Assembly (NCBI RefSeq): GCF_014650455.1
Contig: NZ_BMUZ01000007.1
Location: forward strand, 302,388 to 366,387
Direction of reading: 5' to 3'
Source: Streptomyces xanthochromogenes
GTDB lineage: Bacteria > Actinomycetota > Actinomycetes > Streptomycetales > Streptomycetaceae
Length of the DNA stretch: 64,000 nt
Shown: piece after piece, positions 35,195-44,242 of the stretch
How the letters are laid out: each line of letters starts with the position of its first letter
How positions within the stretch are numbered: the stretch's first letter is position 1
Made by a program: the position numbers and the translations under genes
Notes under the pieces: generated by a model
Told to the model about the DNA's origin: nothing
Databases searched by the model: none
Seen by the model: the letters and a program-made list of their open reading frames with translations, nothing else

Positions 35195-36568
35195 CTAGTT
35201 GGGCACCGGGGAACTGGCCGCCGGGGAAGCCGGCTTCGGCTCCTCTCGCTGCTCCGGCACCTCGGGCTCACCCGCCGTCAGCATCCGCTCGTCGAACGGC
35301 AGGCGGCCCGCGAGCACCTCCGCGACGCGGGCCTTGTCGATCTCCTTCGTCCAGGTGCCGACGAGGACACAGGCCACCGCGTTGCCCGCGAAGTTGGTCA
35401 GTGCCCGCGCCTCGCTCATGAACCGGTCGATGCCGACGATCAGGCCGACGCCGTCGACCAGTTCGGGGCGGTGGGACTGGAGGCCGCCGGCCAGAGTGGC
35501 CAGGCCCGCGCCCGTGACACCGGCCGCGCCCTTCGAGGCGATGATCATGAAGAGCAGCAGGGAGATCTGCTCGCTCGCGCCCAGCGGCTTGCCCATCGCG
35601 TTCGCGATGAACAGCGAGGACATCGTCAGATAGATCGCGGTGCCGTCCAGGTTGAACGAGTAGCCGGTCGGCACCGTGATGCCGGCCACCGAGCGGCTCA
35701 CCCCGAGGTGTTCCATCTTCGCGATGAGCCGCGGCAGCGCCGACTCCGACGAGGACGTGGACAGGATCAGCAGGAACTCCCTGGCCAGGTACTTCAGGAG
35801 GCCGAAGATGTTCACCCCGGTCATCAGCTTCAGGATCGCGCCGAGCACCACGAACACGAAGAGGGCACAGGTGACGTAGAAGCCGATCATGATGACGGCC
35901 AGCGCCTTGAGGGCGTCCACACCGGTCTCGCCGACCACCCCCGCGATCGCGCCGAACGCACCGATGGGCGCCACCCACATCACCATCGCCAGGATGCGGA
36001 AGACGAGCCGCTGGATGTGCTCGATGCCGCGCAGCACCGGCTGCCCCGCCGAGCCGAGCGCCTGCAGCGCGAAGCCGGCGAGCAGGGCGATCAGGAGGGT
36101 CTGGAGGACCTGGCCCTCGGTGAAGGCGGACACCATCGTTTTGGGGATGATCGAGAGCAGGAAGTCCGCCGTGGACTCGCTGGCCCCGGCGGCCTGCTTG
36201 GCCCCGGCGTGCCGGGCCGCCTCGGTCAGGTGGAGGCCGGAGCCGGGCTCCAGGATGTTGCCGACCACCAGGCCGATCGCGAGGGCGACCGTCGACATGA
36301 CGAGGAAGTAGCCGAGTGCGAGGCCGCCCACGGCACCGACCTTGGCGGCCTTGCGCACCGAGCCGACGCCGAGCACGATCGTGCAGAAGATGATGGGCGA
36401 GATCATCATCTTGATCAGGTTCACGAACCCGGTGCCGATCGGCTTCAGCTCGACGGCGACCCCCGGCGCCGCGAAGCCCACGACGATGCCGAGGATCACC
36501 GCGCCGATCACGGCCAGGTAGAGGTAGTGGGTCCGTTCCCGGCGGGCGGGGGCGGCTGGCTCTGCCAC
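35195..36568 (-). CDS. dctA: C4-dicarboxylate:cation symporter
   Basis: 457-aa DAACS/GltP family transporter with eight helices and two re-entrant loops. Signature loops: SSSESALPRLIAKME (HP1 Ser-rich) and GYSFNLDGTAIYLTM (NMDGT-like motif, here NLDGT). Takes up succinate, fumarate or malate with protons or Na+. GTG 36568 follows AAGGAG. Divergent from the two-component system that probably controls it. Confidence 0.93.
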   Translation of the reverse strand: MAEPAAPARRERTHYLYLAVIGAVILGIVVGFAAPGVAVELKPIGTGFVNLIKMMISPIIFCTIVLGVGSVRKAAKVGAVGGLALGYFLVMSTVALAIGLVVGNILEPGSGLHLTEAARHAGAKQAAGASESTADFLLSIIPKTMVSAFTEGQVLQTLLIALLAGFALQALGSAGQPVLRGIEHIQRLVFRILAMVMWVAPIGAFGAIAGVVGETGVDALKALAVIMIGFYVTCALFVFVVLGAILKLMTGVNIFGLLKYLAREFLLILSTSSSESALPRLIAKMEHLGVSRSVAGITVPTGYSFNLDGTAIYLTMSSLFIANAMGKPLGASEQISLLLFMIIASKGAAGVTGAGLATLAGGLQSHRPELVDGVGLIVGIDRFMSEARALTNFAGNAVACVLVGTWTKEIDKARVAEVLAGRLPFDERMLTAGEPEVPEQREEPKPASPAASSPVPN

Positions 36569-36714
36569 GGGATTCTCCTTCGTTGCGGCTCCGTTGCGGC
36601 TGCGGCCATGTCCCGATGGCCCTTCAGCGATCCCCGCGACTATCCAGCAGACTGTGACGCCGGTCACCCTTACGTGCATTTCGTTCATGCGGATTCAGCC
36701 AGCACACTGACCGG

Positions 36715-38313
36715 ATGCGCCTTCCCGGACCCCGCTCGCTCGCCGGCCAGCTCTTCGCCATGCAGGTGGTTCTGGTCGCCGCGATCGTGGCGGGATGCGC
36801 GCTCTTCTCATACCTGGCCGACCGCCGCCAGGCCGAGGAGACCGCGCGGCGCCAGGCGGTCGCGACCGCGACCTCGGTCGCCGCCTCGCCCTCGGTGGTC
36901 GAGGCGGCCCGCACCAAGGACCCCACCGCCGCCCTCCAGCCGTACGCACAGACCCTGCTCTCCACGACCGGCGTCGACTTCGTCGTGGTGATGGCCCCGG
37001 ACGGCACCCGCTGGACGCACCCCGTGCCGGGCGAGATCGGCCGGACCTACCTCGGCGACACCGCCCCCGCGCTGCGCGGCGAGACGTTCACCGAGACGCA
37101 CATGGGGGTGCTCGGCCGTTCCGTACGGGTCGTGACACCGGTTCGCGACCCCGATGATCATGGCCGGATCACCGCGCTCGTCAGCGCGGGCATCACCATC
37201 GACCGGATCAGCGAGCAGGTGCGCAAACAGCTGGTGGCGCTCGCCGGCATGGCGGGCGGCGCGCTCGCGCTCGGCGGCCTGGGCACGTACGTGATCAACG
37301 CGCGGCTCCGCCGGCACACCCACGGCATGAACGCGGCCGAGCTGAGCCGCATGCACGACTACCACCAAGCCACCCTGCACGCCGTGCGCGAGGGGCTCCT
37401 GATGCTGGACGGCCGGCGGCGGATCGCGCTGATCAACGACGGGGGGCGCGAGCTGCTCGGGCTCCACGAGGACGCGGTGGGCCGCCCGGTGGCCGAACTC
37501 GGCCTCCCCGCCGCCCTCGCCGGGGCACTGCTCGCCTCCGAACCGCGCGTGGACGAGGTGCACATGACGGCCGACCGGATCGTGGTCCTCAACACCCGGC
37601 CGGTCTCCTCCGGCGGGCAGCGCGGCACCGTGGTGACCCTGCGCGACCACACGGAACTCCAGGCGCTCTCGGGCGAGTTGGACTCCGAGCGGGGCTTCAC
37701 CCAGGCGCTGCGCGCCCAGGCGCACGAGGCCGCGAACCGGCTGCACACGGTGGTCTCGCTCATCGAGCTGGACCGCGTCCAGGACGCCGTCGAGTTCGCG
37801 ACCGCCGAGCTGGAACTGGCCCAGGCGCTCACCGACCAGGTGGTGACTGCGGTCGGCGAACCGGTGCTCGCCGCACTGCTCCTCGGCAAGGCGGCGCAGG
37901 CCAACGAGCACGGCGTGGCACTGGTCCTCACCGAGGGCAGCGCGATCGGGGACGGTCTCCTGCCGGACTCGCTGCCCGGCCGCGATCTGGTGACCGTCCT
38001 CGGCAACCTCCTCGACAACGCGGTGGACGCGGCGCAGGGCAGCGCCGCCGCCGAGGTCGCCGTCACGCTCACCACCGAGGACGGCGACCTCGTGGTGCGG
38101 GTCGCGGACAGCGGGCCCGGCATCGATCCGGCCGCCGCCGAGGCCGTGTTCGAGCGGGGGTGGTCGACGAAGAGCCCGGGGCGCGGCCTCGGCCTGGCCC
38201 TGGTGCGGCTCGCCGCGGCCCGGCACGGGGGCACCATCGAGCTCGACCGAAGTCCTTACGGAGGCGCCGAGTTCACCGTGCGGCTGCCCGTGGAGCAGGG
38301 AGTGCGCGCATGA
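36715..38313 (+). CDS. dctS: CitA/DcuS-type sensor histidine kinase
   Basis: 532-aa sensor kinase. Helix 1 (about 8-32), an extracytoplasmic PAS-like (sCache) domain to about 175 with the family's DFVVVMAPDGTRWTHP and RSVRVVTPV strands, helix 2 (about 178-200), a cytosolic PAS domain (about 210-310), a SpoB-type dimerisation helix with His337 (QAHEAANRLH), and an ATPase with N-box NLLDNAVDA and G-box GRGLGLAL. It senses an external carboxylate and phosphorylates the next gene product. The stop overlaps the regulator's ATG (ATGA). Confidence 0.9.
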   Translation: MRLPGPRSLAGQLFAMQVVLVAAIVAGCALFSYLADRRQAEETARRQAVATATSVAASPSVVEAARTKDPTAALQPYAQTLLSTTGVDFVVVMAPDGTRWTHPVPGEIGRTYLGDTAPALRGETFTETHMGVLGRSVRVVTPVRDPDDHGRITALVSAGITIDRISEQVRKQLVALAGMAGGALALGGLGTYVINARLRRHTHGMNAAELSRMHDYHQATLHAVREGLLMLDGRRRIALINDGGRELLGLHEDAVGRPVAELGLPAALAGALLASEPRVDEVHMTADRIVVLNTRPVSSGGQRGTVVTLRDHTELQALSGELDSERGFTQALRAQAHEAANRLHTVVSLIELDRVQDAVEFATAELELAQALTDQVVTAVGEPVLAALLLGKAAQANEHGVALVLTEGSAIGDGLLPDSLPGRDLVTVLGNLLDNAVDAAQGSAAAEVAVTLTTEDGDLVVRVADSGPGIDPAAAEAVFERGWSTKSPGRGLGLALVRLAAARHGGTIELDRSPYGGAEFTVRLPVEQGVRA

Positions 38314-38996
38314 TCCGGGTGCTGGTCGTCGAGGACGATCCCGTCGCCGCCGAGGCGCACCGGCTCTATGTCGGCCGGGTGCCAGGCTTCACCGCGGTCG
38401 CGGTCGCGCATTCGCGGGCCGAGGCGCTGCGCGCGCTGGAGCGGACCGAGGTGGACCTGCTCCTGCTCGACCTGTATCTGCCGGACGGGCACGGCCTCCA
38501 GCTCGTGCGGTCGCTGCGGGCGGCGGGGCACAGCGCCGATGTGGTGGCGGTGACCTCGGCGCGGGACCTGACGATGGTGCGCGAGGGCGTCTCGCTCGGG
38601 GTCGTGCAGTACGTGCTGAAGCCGTTCACGTTTCCGACCCTGCGCGACCGCCTCGTGCGGTACGCCGAGTTCCGGGCGGCGGCCGGGGAGGCGAGCGGGC
38701 AGGAGGAGGTCGACCGGGCGCTGGCCGCGCTGCGCGCCCCGCAGCCCTCCGCGCTCCCCAAGGGGCTGAGCGCGCCCACGCTGCAGGCGGTCACCCGCAC
38801 GTTGCGCGAGACTCCGCAGGGGGTGACGGCGACGGAGGCGGGGCTCGCGGTCGGCATCTCGCGGATCACCGCGCGCCGCTATCTGGAACATCTGGTCACC
38901 ACCGGCCGCGCCGAGCGCACGCCCCAGTACGGCCAGATCGGCCGGCCCGAGTTGCAGTACCGCTGGCTCAACTCCACTCGCCCGCACGGCGGTTGA
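38310..38996 (+). CDS. dctR: CitB/DcuR-type response regulator
   Basis: 228-aa response regulator. Receiver: acidic pair E8-D9-D10, phosphoacceptor D54 (LLLLDLYLPDG), K104 (LKPFTFP). C-terminal winged HTH of the CitB type (GVTATEAGLAVGISRITARR). Cognate partner of the upstream kinase; the probable target is dctA. A 14-bp palindrome begins at its stop codon, in front of the next transporter operon. Confidence 0.9.
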   Translation: MIRVLVVEDDPVAAEAHRLYVGRVPGFTAVAVAHSRAEALRALERTEVDLLLLDLYLPDGHGLQLVRSLRAAGHSADVVAVTSARDLTMVREGVSLGVVQYVLKPFTFPTLRDRLVRYAEFRAAAGEASGQEEVDRALAALRAPQPSALPKGLSAPTLQAVTRTLRETPQGVTATEAGLAVGISRITARRYLEHLVTTGRAERTPQYGQIGRPELQYRWLNSTRPHGG

Positions 38997-39054
38997 CAAG
39001 GTTGTCAGCCGGGGTGGGCGCGGGGTTGACCTTGTCCGCGGGCGCCCTTACCTT
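38994..39054 (+). promoter_or_regulatory. Palindrome and promoter for the second importer operon
   Basis: Perfect palindrome TGACAA-GG-TTGTCA at 38994-39007, then 18 bp further TTGACC (39026-39031), a 17-bp spacer and TACCTT (39049-39054): a good vegetative promoter with an operator just upstream of -35. The gene served begins at 39117. The binding factor is unknown; DctR is one possibility. Confidence 0.6.
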
Positions 39055-39116
39055 CACCGGGCAGCCAAGTGCGGCCGTGGCCACGACCGCACGCCCGGCC
39101 CGAGGAGGTCGTGCCC

Positions 39117-40517
39117 GTGCGCCCCACCGCCCCCGCCGCAGCCCCCGTGTCCCGCCCCCACCCGTGTCGCCGAGCGGCGTACGGACACCGGCTCTCCCTG
39201 ATCCTCGCCGCCGTCCTCGCCGCCGGAGCGCTCGCCGGCTGCGGCGGCTCCGGCAGCGACCCCGACACCGTGAAGATCGCGTACAACCGCTCCACCGACA
39301 ACAAGATCCGCTTCAAGGACGCGTTCCTGGCGGACGTCAAGAAGCAGTTCGAGCAGGCCCACCCCGGCAAGAAGGCCGAACTCGTGCCGATCCAGGCCGC
39401 CGACAACGACTACGCGGCCAAGGTCCAGCAGATGATGCGCTCGCCGAAGACCGCCCCCGACCTGGTCTACGAGGACACGTTCCGCATCAACGCCGACATC
39501 GGGGCCGGCTATCTGCGCCCGCTGGACGACTATCTGTCCTCGTGGGACCAGTGGGGCCAGTTCGTCGACACGGCGAAGGCGGCGGCGAAGGCCGAGGACG
39601 GCAGGACGTACGGGGTGCCGGACGGCACGGACACCCGTGGCCTGTGGTTCAACAAGCAGATCTTCGCGAAGGCGGGCCTGCCCGCGAACTGGCAGCCGAA
39701 GAACTGGGCGGAGCTCCTGGACGCCGCCCGCACGATCAAGGAGAAGGTGCCCGGCGTCATCCCGCTCAACGTCTACACGGGCAAGGCGGGCGGCGAGGCG
39801 TCCGCCATGCAGGGCCTGGAGATGCTCCTGTACGGGACCGGCGCGAACCCGCTGTACGACCCGGCGGCCAAGAAGTGGGTCTCGGGCACCCAGGGCTTCA
39901 AGGACGCGCTCGACCTCGTACGGACGGTGTACGCGGAGAAGCTCGGCCCCGACCCCTCCGACGCCCTCGACCCGAACGTGGGCACACATCTGGCGACGGA
40001 CTGGATGCCGAACGGCAAGCTGGCCATCGCCCTCGACGGCTCCTGGCTCGGCCAGAACTGGATCAACAAGGGCCCCAAGGAGTGGCCGGCCTGGTCGACC
40101 ACGCTCGGCCAGGCGGCGATGCCGACCCAGTACGGCCAGGCGCCGGGCAAGGTCTCGATGTCGGGCGGCTGGACCTGGGCGATCCCCGCTAAGGCGGCCA
40201 ACCCGGCTCTCGCCTTCGACTTCGTCAAGACCCTGCAGACGAAGGAGAACGCGGTCGAGTGGGACGTGGCGGACGCGCAGATCGCGGTCCGCACGGATGT
40301 CGCCGCCGACCCCACGTATCTGCGCTCCATGCCGGGCATCACCTTCTTCACCGGCCTCGTCCCCCTCACCCACTACCGGCCCGCGCTCGCGGTGTACCCG
40401 CAGGTGTCGACGGCGATCGGCGAGGCGATGGAGTCGGTCACGACCGGCGGCTCGGCGGCCGCCGCCTCGAAGGCCTACGACGACCGGCTCAAGTCGATCG
40501 TGCGGGGCGCGAGTTGA
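39117..40517 (+). CDS. Sugar-binding lipoprotein of second ABC importer
   Basis: 466-aa solute-binding protein. Lipoprotein signal with lipobox LAGC at about 39-42 after a long Arg/Pro/Ala-rich n-region; body starts DTVKIAYNRSTDNKIRF. CUT1-type. GTG 39117 is chosen because GAGGAGG lies 8 nt upstream; the GTG at 39111 would be only 2 nt from it. First gene of a three-gene operon. The substrate is unknown; proximity to dctA does not tell. Confidence 0.9.
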   Translation: MRPTAPAAAPVSRPHPCRRAAYGHRLSLILAAVLAAGALAGCGGSGSDPDTVKIAYNRSTDNKIRFKDAFLADVKKQFEQAHPGKKAELVPIQAADNDYAAKVQQMMRSPKTAPDLVYEDTFRINADIGAGYLRPLDDYLSSWDQWGQFVDTAKAAAKAEDGRTYGVPDGTDTRGLWFNKQIFAKAGLPANWQPKNWAELLDAARTIKEKVPGVIPLNVYTGKAGGEASAMQGLEMLLYGTGANPLYDPAAKKWVSGTQGFKDALDLVRTVYAEKLGPDPSDALDPNVGTHLATDWMPNGKLAIALDGSWLGQNWINKGPKEWPAWSTTLGQAAMPTQYGQAPGKVSMSGGWTWAIPAKAANPALAFDFVKTLQTKENAVEWDVADAQIAVRTDVAADPTYLRSMPGITFFTGLVPLTHYRPALAVYPQVSTAIGEAMESVTTGGSAAAASKAYDDRLKSIVRGAS

Positions 40518-41401
40518 GCGCCTTCGCATCGGCGCGGGGCGGACCGCGGTCCCGTGCGGGGCGCTGGCTGCCGATCGCGCCCGCGACGCTGCTCCTGCTG
40601 CTCTTCCTCGCCGGGCCGATCGGCTACTGCGTCTACATCGCCTTCACCGACATGCAGCTGACCGGGTCGTCGGCGGTCGACTTCGTCGGCCTCGCCAACT
40701 TCCGGCGGGCGTTCGCCGACCCGGCGTTCCGCAACGCCGTCCGGCTCACCCTGGTCTTCACCGTCCTGTCCTCGCTCGTCGGCCAGAACACGCTCGGCCT
40801 GGCGCTCGCGGCCCTGATGCGACGGGCCTCGCGCCCGGTGCGGACCGTGACGGGGGCGCTGGTGATCACGGCCTGGGTGCTGCCGGAGATCGTGGCGGCC
40901 TTCCTCCTTTACGCCTTCTTCCGGCGCGAGGGAACACTGAACGCGATCCTCGGATGGCTCCATCTCCCCACCCAGAACTGGCTGTTCACGCTGCCGATCC
41001 TCGCGGTGTCGTTCGCCAACGTGTGGCGCGGCACCGCGTTCTCGATGCTGATCTACTCGGCCGCGCTCGCCGAGATCCCGCGCGACATCGAGGAGGCGGC
41101 GGAGGTCGACGGGGCGGGCGGGGCGCGCCGGTTCTGGCACATCACCCTGCCGATGATCCGCCGCTCCATCGGCACCAACCTGATGCTCAACACCCTCCAG
41201 ACGCTGTCGGTCTTCGGCCTCATCTGGGCGATGACCCGGGGCGGCCCCGGAGACCGCAGCCAGACGCTGCCGGTGTTCATGTACGACCAGGCGTTCCTGA
41301 AGAGCCTGATCGGCTACGGCACGGCGGTGGCCCTGCTGCTGCTCTTGGTCGGCTCGCTGTTCTCGGTGGTCTATCTGCGGCTGATGAGGGTGGACGTGTG
41401 A
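40514..41401 (+). CDS. Sugar ABC importer permease, MalF type
   Basis: 295-aa six-helix permease; EAA loop IPRDIEEAAEVDGAGGARRF (about 188-207). TTG 40514 overlaps the upstream stop (TTGA), giving the typical coupled start; no better start fits. Partner of the next gene. No ATPase in the cluster. Confidence 0.9.
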   Translation: MSAFASARGGPRSRAGRWLPIAPATLLLLLFLAGPIGYCVYIAFTDMQLTGSSAVDFVGLANFRRAFADPAFRNAVRLTLVFTVLSSLVGQNTLGLALAALMRRASRPVRTVTGALVITAWVLPEIVAAFLLYAFFRREGTLNAILGWLHLPTQNWLFTLPILAVSFANVWRGTAFSMLIYSAALAEIPRDIEEAAEVDGAGGARRFWHITLPMIRRSIGTNLMLNTLQTLSVFGLIWAMTRGGPGDRSQTLPVFMYDQAFLKSLIGYGTAVALLLLLVGSLFSVVYLRLMRVDV

Positions 41402-42285
41402 GCGCCCGCGGCGGACGCGGACCGGCCGCCGTCCGGCACCGGTCGGCCCGCACGGGCCGGGTGCGCCGCCGCACCCGGCAACGGCTCGCCGCCGACTGCG
41501 CCCTGCTCGCGGTCGCGGCGGCCTTCGCGGTACCGCTGCTCTGGCTGCTCCTCGCCTCCGTGGACACCCAGGCGGACCTGCGGGTCCGGCTCCCGCGTTC
41601 GGCGACCGCGGACAACTTCTCGGCCGTCCTGACCCCCGACATCACCTTCACGCCGATGCTCAACAGCCTGGTGCTGTGCGGGAGTTCGACGCTGCTCACG
41701 GTGGCGTGCGCGGCGCTCGCGGCATATCCGCTCTCGCGCTACCGCTCGCGCCTGACCCGCCCGTACCTGCTGACGATCCTGTTCACGACGTGTCTGCCGA
41801 TCACGGCGGTGATGGTGCCGGTGTACGGCCTCTTCGTCCAGGTGAACCTCATCGACACGACGTCCGGCACCGCACTGTTCCTCGCCACTTCCCAACTCCC
41901 CTTCGCCATCTGGCTGATGAAGAACTTCATGGACGGGGTGCCGCTCGCCCTGGAGGAGGCGGCCTGGACGGACGGGGCGTCCATGCCGCAGACCCTGGTG
42001 CGGGTGGTGCTGCCGCTGATGGGCCCGGGAGTGACCGTGGTTACGGTCTACACCTTCATCATGCTGTGGGGGAACTTCTTCGTCCCCTTCATGCTGCTGC
42101 TCTCCCCCGACCGGCTGCCCGCCTCGGTCTCCATCTTCACGTTCTTCGGCAACTACGGCTCGGTGGTCTACGGCCAGCTCGCCGCCTTCTCGATCCTGTA
42201 CTCCACGCCGGTGCTCCTGCTGTACGTGCTGATCGCACGGCGGCTCGGCGGAGGTTTCGCGCTGGCCGGCGGGGTGAAGGGTTAG
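41398..42285 (+). CDS. Sugar ABC importer permease, MalG type
   Basis: 295-aa six-helix permease after an Arg-rich tail; EAA loop VPLALEEAAWTDGASMPQ (about 181-198). GTG 41398 overlaps the upstream TGA (GTGA). Last gene of the binding protein-permease-permease operon, probably energised by a shared MsiK-like ATPase encoded elsewhere. Confidence 0.9.
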   Translation: MSARGGRGPAAVRHRSARTGRVRRRTRQRLAADCALLAVAAAFAVPLLWLLLASVDTQADLRVRLPRSATADNFSAVLTPDITFTPMLNSLVLCGSSTLLTVACAALAAYPLSRYRSRLTRPYLLTILFTTCLPITAVMVPVYGLFVQVNLIDTTSGTALFLATSQLPFAIWLMKNFMDGVPLALEEAAWTDGASMPQTLVRVVLPLMGPGVTVVTVYTFIMLWGNFFVPFMLLLSPDRLPASVSIFTFFGNYGSVVYGQLAAFSILYSTPVLLLYVLIARRLGGGFALAGGVKG

Positions 42286-42329
42286 CGTGGGCGAGCACAC
42301 GCTTACCCAACCCTTAGGTAACCCGGACG

Positions 42330-42371
42330 CCACCAAAACCGTACTTTCCTCCAATTCACCTTCTTTGGTGG
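42330..42371 (+). terminator. Inverted repeat after importer operon
   Basis: CCACCAAA (42330-42337) and TTTGGTGG (42364-42371), perfect 8-bp arms with a 26-nt loop, 45 bp after the permease stop. A weak terminator or a regulatory site; it directly precedes the palindrome of the next gene. Confidence 0.45.
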
Positions 42372-42373
42372 AA

Positions 42374-42412
42374 CACACCGTAGGCAGATGTCACTTACCG
42401 TCCTACGGTGTG
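42374..42412. promoter_or_regulatory. Long inverted repeat at regulator start
   Basis: Perfect 11-bp arms CACACCGTAGG (42374-42384) and CCTACGGTGTG (42402-42412) separated by 17 bp. The right arm reaches the start codon of the double-HTH regulator, so it is probably an autoregulatory operator, or a hairpin that hides the start. Confidence 0.65.
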
Positions 42413-42415
42413 CGC

Positions 42416-43084
42416 GTGCACCCCACCCCACCCTTCAATGCCCTCGCGGCCCGCCGACTGCGAGAGGCTCTGGGCATGGCCCCCGGCCACGTCGCCTACG
42501 GCATGCGCGCCCAGTACGGCCTGTTGGTGTCACCGGACACCGTGATGGCGTGGGAGCGGGGGCTCGCGGCGCCCGAGGCGCGCGAGCTGACCGCGCTGGC
42601 CGGTGTTCTGTGGTGCTCCCCCGGCGATCTGATGGCGGCCGCCTCCACCCTGCGCGAGCACCGCCTCGCCCGCGGCCTGAGCCTGGAGGACATGGCCCGC
42701 CGGGTCGGGCTCGACGTCGGGGCGTACCGGCGCATGGAGGACGCGGGGCGCTGGCGCGGCAACGAACGCCAGTCGGCGGCGCTGGCCGATCTGCTCCAGC
42801 TGTCGCTGCGCGACTACGTGACGGCCACCGGCCAGAACGACGACCTCGCCGAGCTGTTGCGCGGCGCGGTGACCACGCGCTGGCAGGCGTACGTCAAGCC
42901 GACGTCGAAGCTGCTCCCGCTCTCCAAGCAGCATGTGGAGGGGGTGCTCGACCAGCTCCACACCGAGTACCAGTCGCACATGGTCGCCACGCTCAACTGG
43001 GGCTCGGACAACGACACCGGGGACGCGGGGCGGGACTTCCTCGACCGCATCGTCGACCGGTTCTGGGAGCTTGCTCACGGGTAG
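42416..43084 (+). CDS. XRE-like regulator with two helix-turn-helix segments
   Basis: 222 aa from GTG 42416 (GTG 42410 also possible). Two XRE-like stretches: one at about 10-65 (LREALGMAPGHVAYGMRAQYG ... TVMAWERG) and one at about 75-130 (REHRLARGLSLEDMARRVGL, YRRMEDAGRW). The C-terminal third (TTRWQAYVKPTSKLLPLSKQ) is not a known domain to me. No ribosome site stands before either GTG, suggesting a leaderless mRNA. It lies convergent to pfkA. Confidence 0.8.
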   Translation: MHPTPPFNALAARRLREALGMAPGHVAYGMRAQYGLLVSPDTVMAWERGLAAPEARELTALAGVLWCSPGDLMAAASTLREHRLARGLSLEDMARRVGLDVGAYRRMEDAGRWRGNERQSAALADLLQLSLRDYVTATGQNDDLAELLRGAVTTRWQAYVKPTSKLLPLSKQHVEGVLDQLHTEYQSHMVATLNWGSDNDTGDAGRDFLDRIVDRFWELAHG

Positions 43085-43130
43085 CTCCGCCGGGGTGCGC
43101 CGAGTTGCGCGAGTTGCGTCCCCGGGTCCG

Positions 43131-43163
43131 CCGCGGCTGGCCGCGGAGCTCCCCGCACCCCTT
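43131..43163 (-). repeat. Degenerate inverted copy of dispersed repeat
   Basis: The sequence CGCGGCTGGCCGCGGAGCTC followed by CCCGCACCCCT is a reverse-orientation, mutated version of the GGGGCGCGGGGAACTGCGCG module with ACCAGCCACG seen at 5171-5203 and 27653-27682. Confidence 0.6.
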
Positions 43164-43192
43164 TCCCGAGGGACCTTCGGCCCCCGTAAAAG

Positions 43193-43206
43193 GGGACCGC
43201 GGTCCC
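43193..43206. terminator. Palindrome downstream of pfkA
   Basis: GGGACCGCGGTCCC, preceded by AAAA on the + strand (TTTT on the minus strand after the hairpin), 10 bp beyond the pfkA stop. For leftward pfkA transcription this is a short hairpin with a U-run. Confidence 0.6.
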
Positions 43207-43216
43207 GCTTCGTCCG

Positions 43217-44242
43217 CTAGAAAACCGACTCGGCCTCGTACATGCGGTTGTCCGGGACCGTCTTCAGGGTCGTCACCGCGTGGGCCAGCGGGGCCATCAC
43301 GATGTCCGTGCCGCGCAGCGCCGTCATGTTGCCGAACTCGCCGCGGTGCACGGCCTCCACCGCGTGCCAGCCGAAGCGGGTCGCGAGGACGCGGTCGTAG
43401 GCGGTCGGGACGCCGCCGCGCTGGACGTGGCCGAGGATGACCGGGCGGGCCTCCTTGCCCAGGCGTCGCTCCAGTTCGACGGCCAGCCGGTTGCCGATGC
43501 CGGCGAAGCGCTCGTGGCCGTACTGGTCGATCGCGCCCTTCTCGTACGGCATCGATCCGTCGGCGGGATGGGCGCCCTCGGCGACGCAGACGACCGCGAA
43601 CTTCTTGCCGCGTGCGAAGCGCTCCTCGACCATCTTGACCAGGTCGTCGACCTGGAAGGGCCGCTCGGGCAGGCAGATGCCGTGGGCGCCGCCGGCCATG
43701 CCGGACTCCAGGGCGATCCAGCCCGCGTGCCGGCCCATGACCTCGACGACCATCACGCGCTGGTGCGACTCGGCGGTCGTCTTGAGGCGGTCGATGGCCT
43801 CGGTCGCCACGCCGACGGCGGTGTCGAAGCCGAAGGTGCGGTCGGTGGCGGAGATGTCGTTGTCGATGGTCTTGGGCACGCCGACGACGGGCATGCCGGC
43901 CTCGGACAGCATCCGGGCCGCGGTGAGCGTGCCCTCGCCGCCGATCGGGATGAGCGCGTCGATGCCGTAGCGCCTGGTCAACTCGGCGCAGTTCTCGGAC
44001 GCTTCGCGCAGCCGGTCGCGCTCCAGCCGGGCCGAGCCGAGGATGGTGCCGCCGCGGGCCAGGATGCCGCTCACCGCGTTGAGGTCGAGCGGGCGGAAGT
44101 GACCGTCGAGCAGGCCCTTGAACCCGTCCTCGAATCCGATGACTTCATCGCCGTGACCGACCACGGCGCGGTGCACGACCGACCGGATCACTGCGTTCAG
44201 GCCGGGGCAGTCGCCGCCTGCGGTGAGAACTCCGATGCGCAT
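43217..44242 (-). CDS. pfkA: 6-phosphofructokinase
   Basis: 341-aa PfkA family enzyme. Motifs: GVLTAGGDCPGLNAVIR (nucleotide site), IGGEGTL with Gly at the E. coli G104 position, and PKTIDNDI with catalytic Asp. Gly at 104 predicts ATP as donor, whereas Lys at the 124 position is seen in PPi enzymes, a mix known for actinobacterial PFKs. It makes fructose-1,6-bisphosphate. ATG 44242 has AGGAG 10 nt upstream. Divergent from pta. Confidence 0.94.
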   Translation of the reverse strand: MRIGVLTAGGDCPGLNAVIRSVVHRAVVGHGDEVIGFEDGFKGLLDGHFRPLDLNAVSGILARGGTILGSARLERDRLREASENCAELTRRYGIDALIPIGGEGTLTAARMLSEAGMPVVGVPKTIDNDISATDRTFGFDTAVGVATEAIDRLKTTAESHQRVMVVEVMGRHAGWIALESGMAGGAHGICLPERPFQVDDLVKMVEERFARGKKFAVVCVAEGAHPADGSMPYEKGAIDQYGHERFAGIGNRLAVELERRLGKEARPVILGHVQRGGVPTAYDRVLATRFGWHAVEAVHRGEFGNMTALRGTDIVMAPLAHAVTTLKTVPDNRMYEAESVF

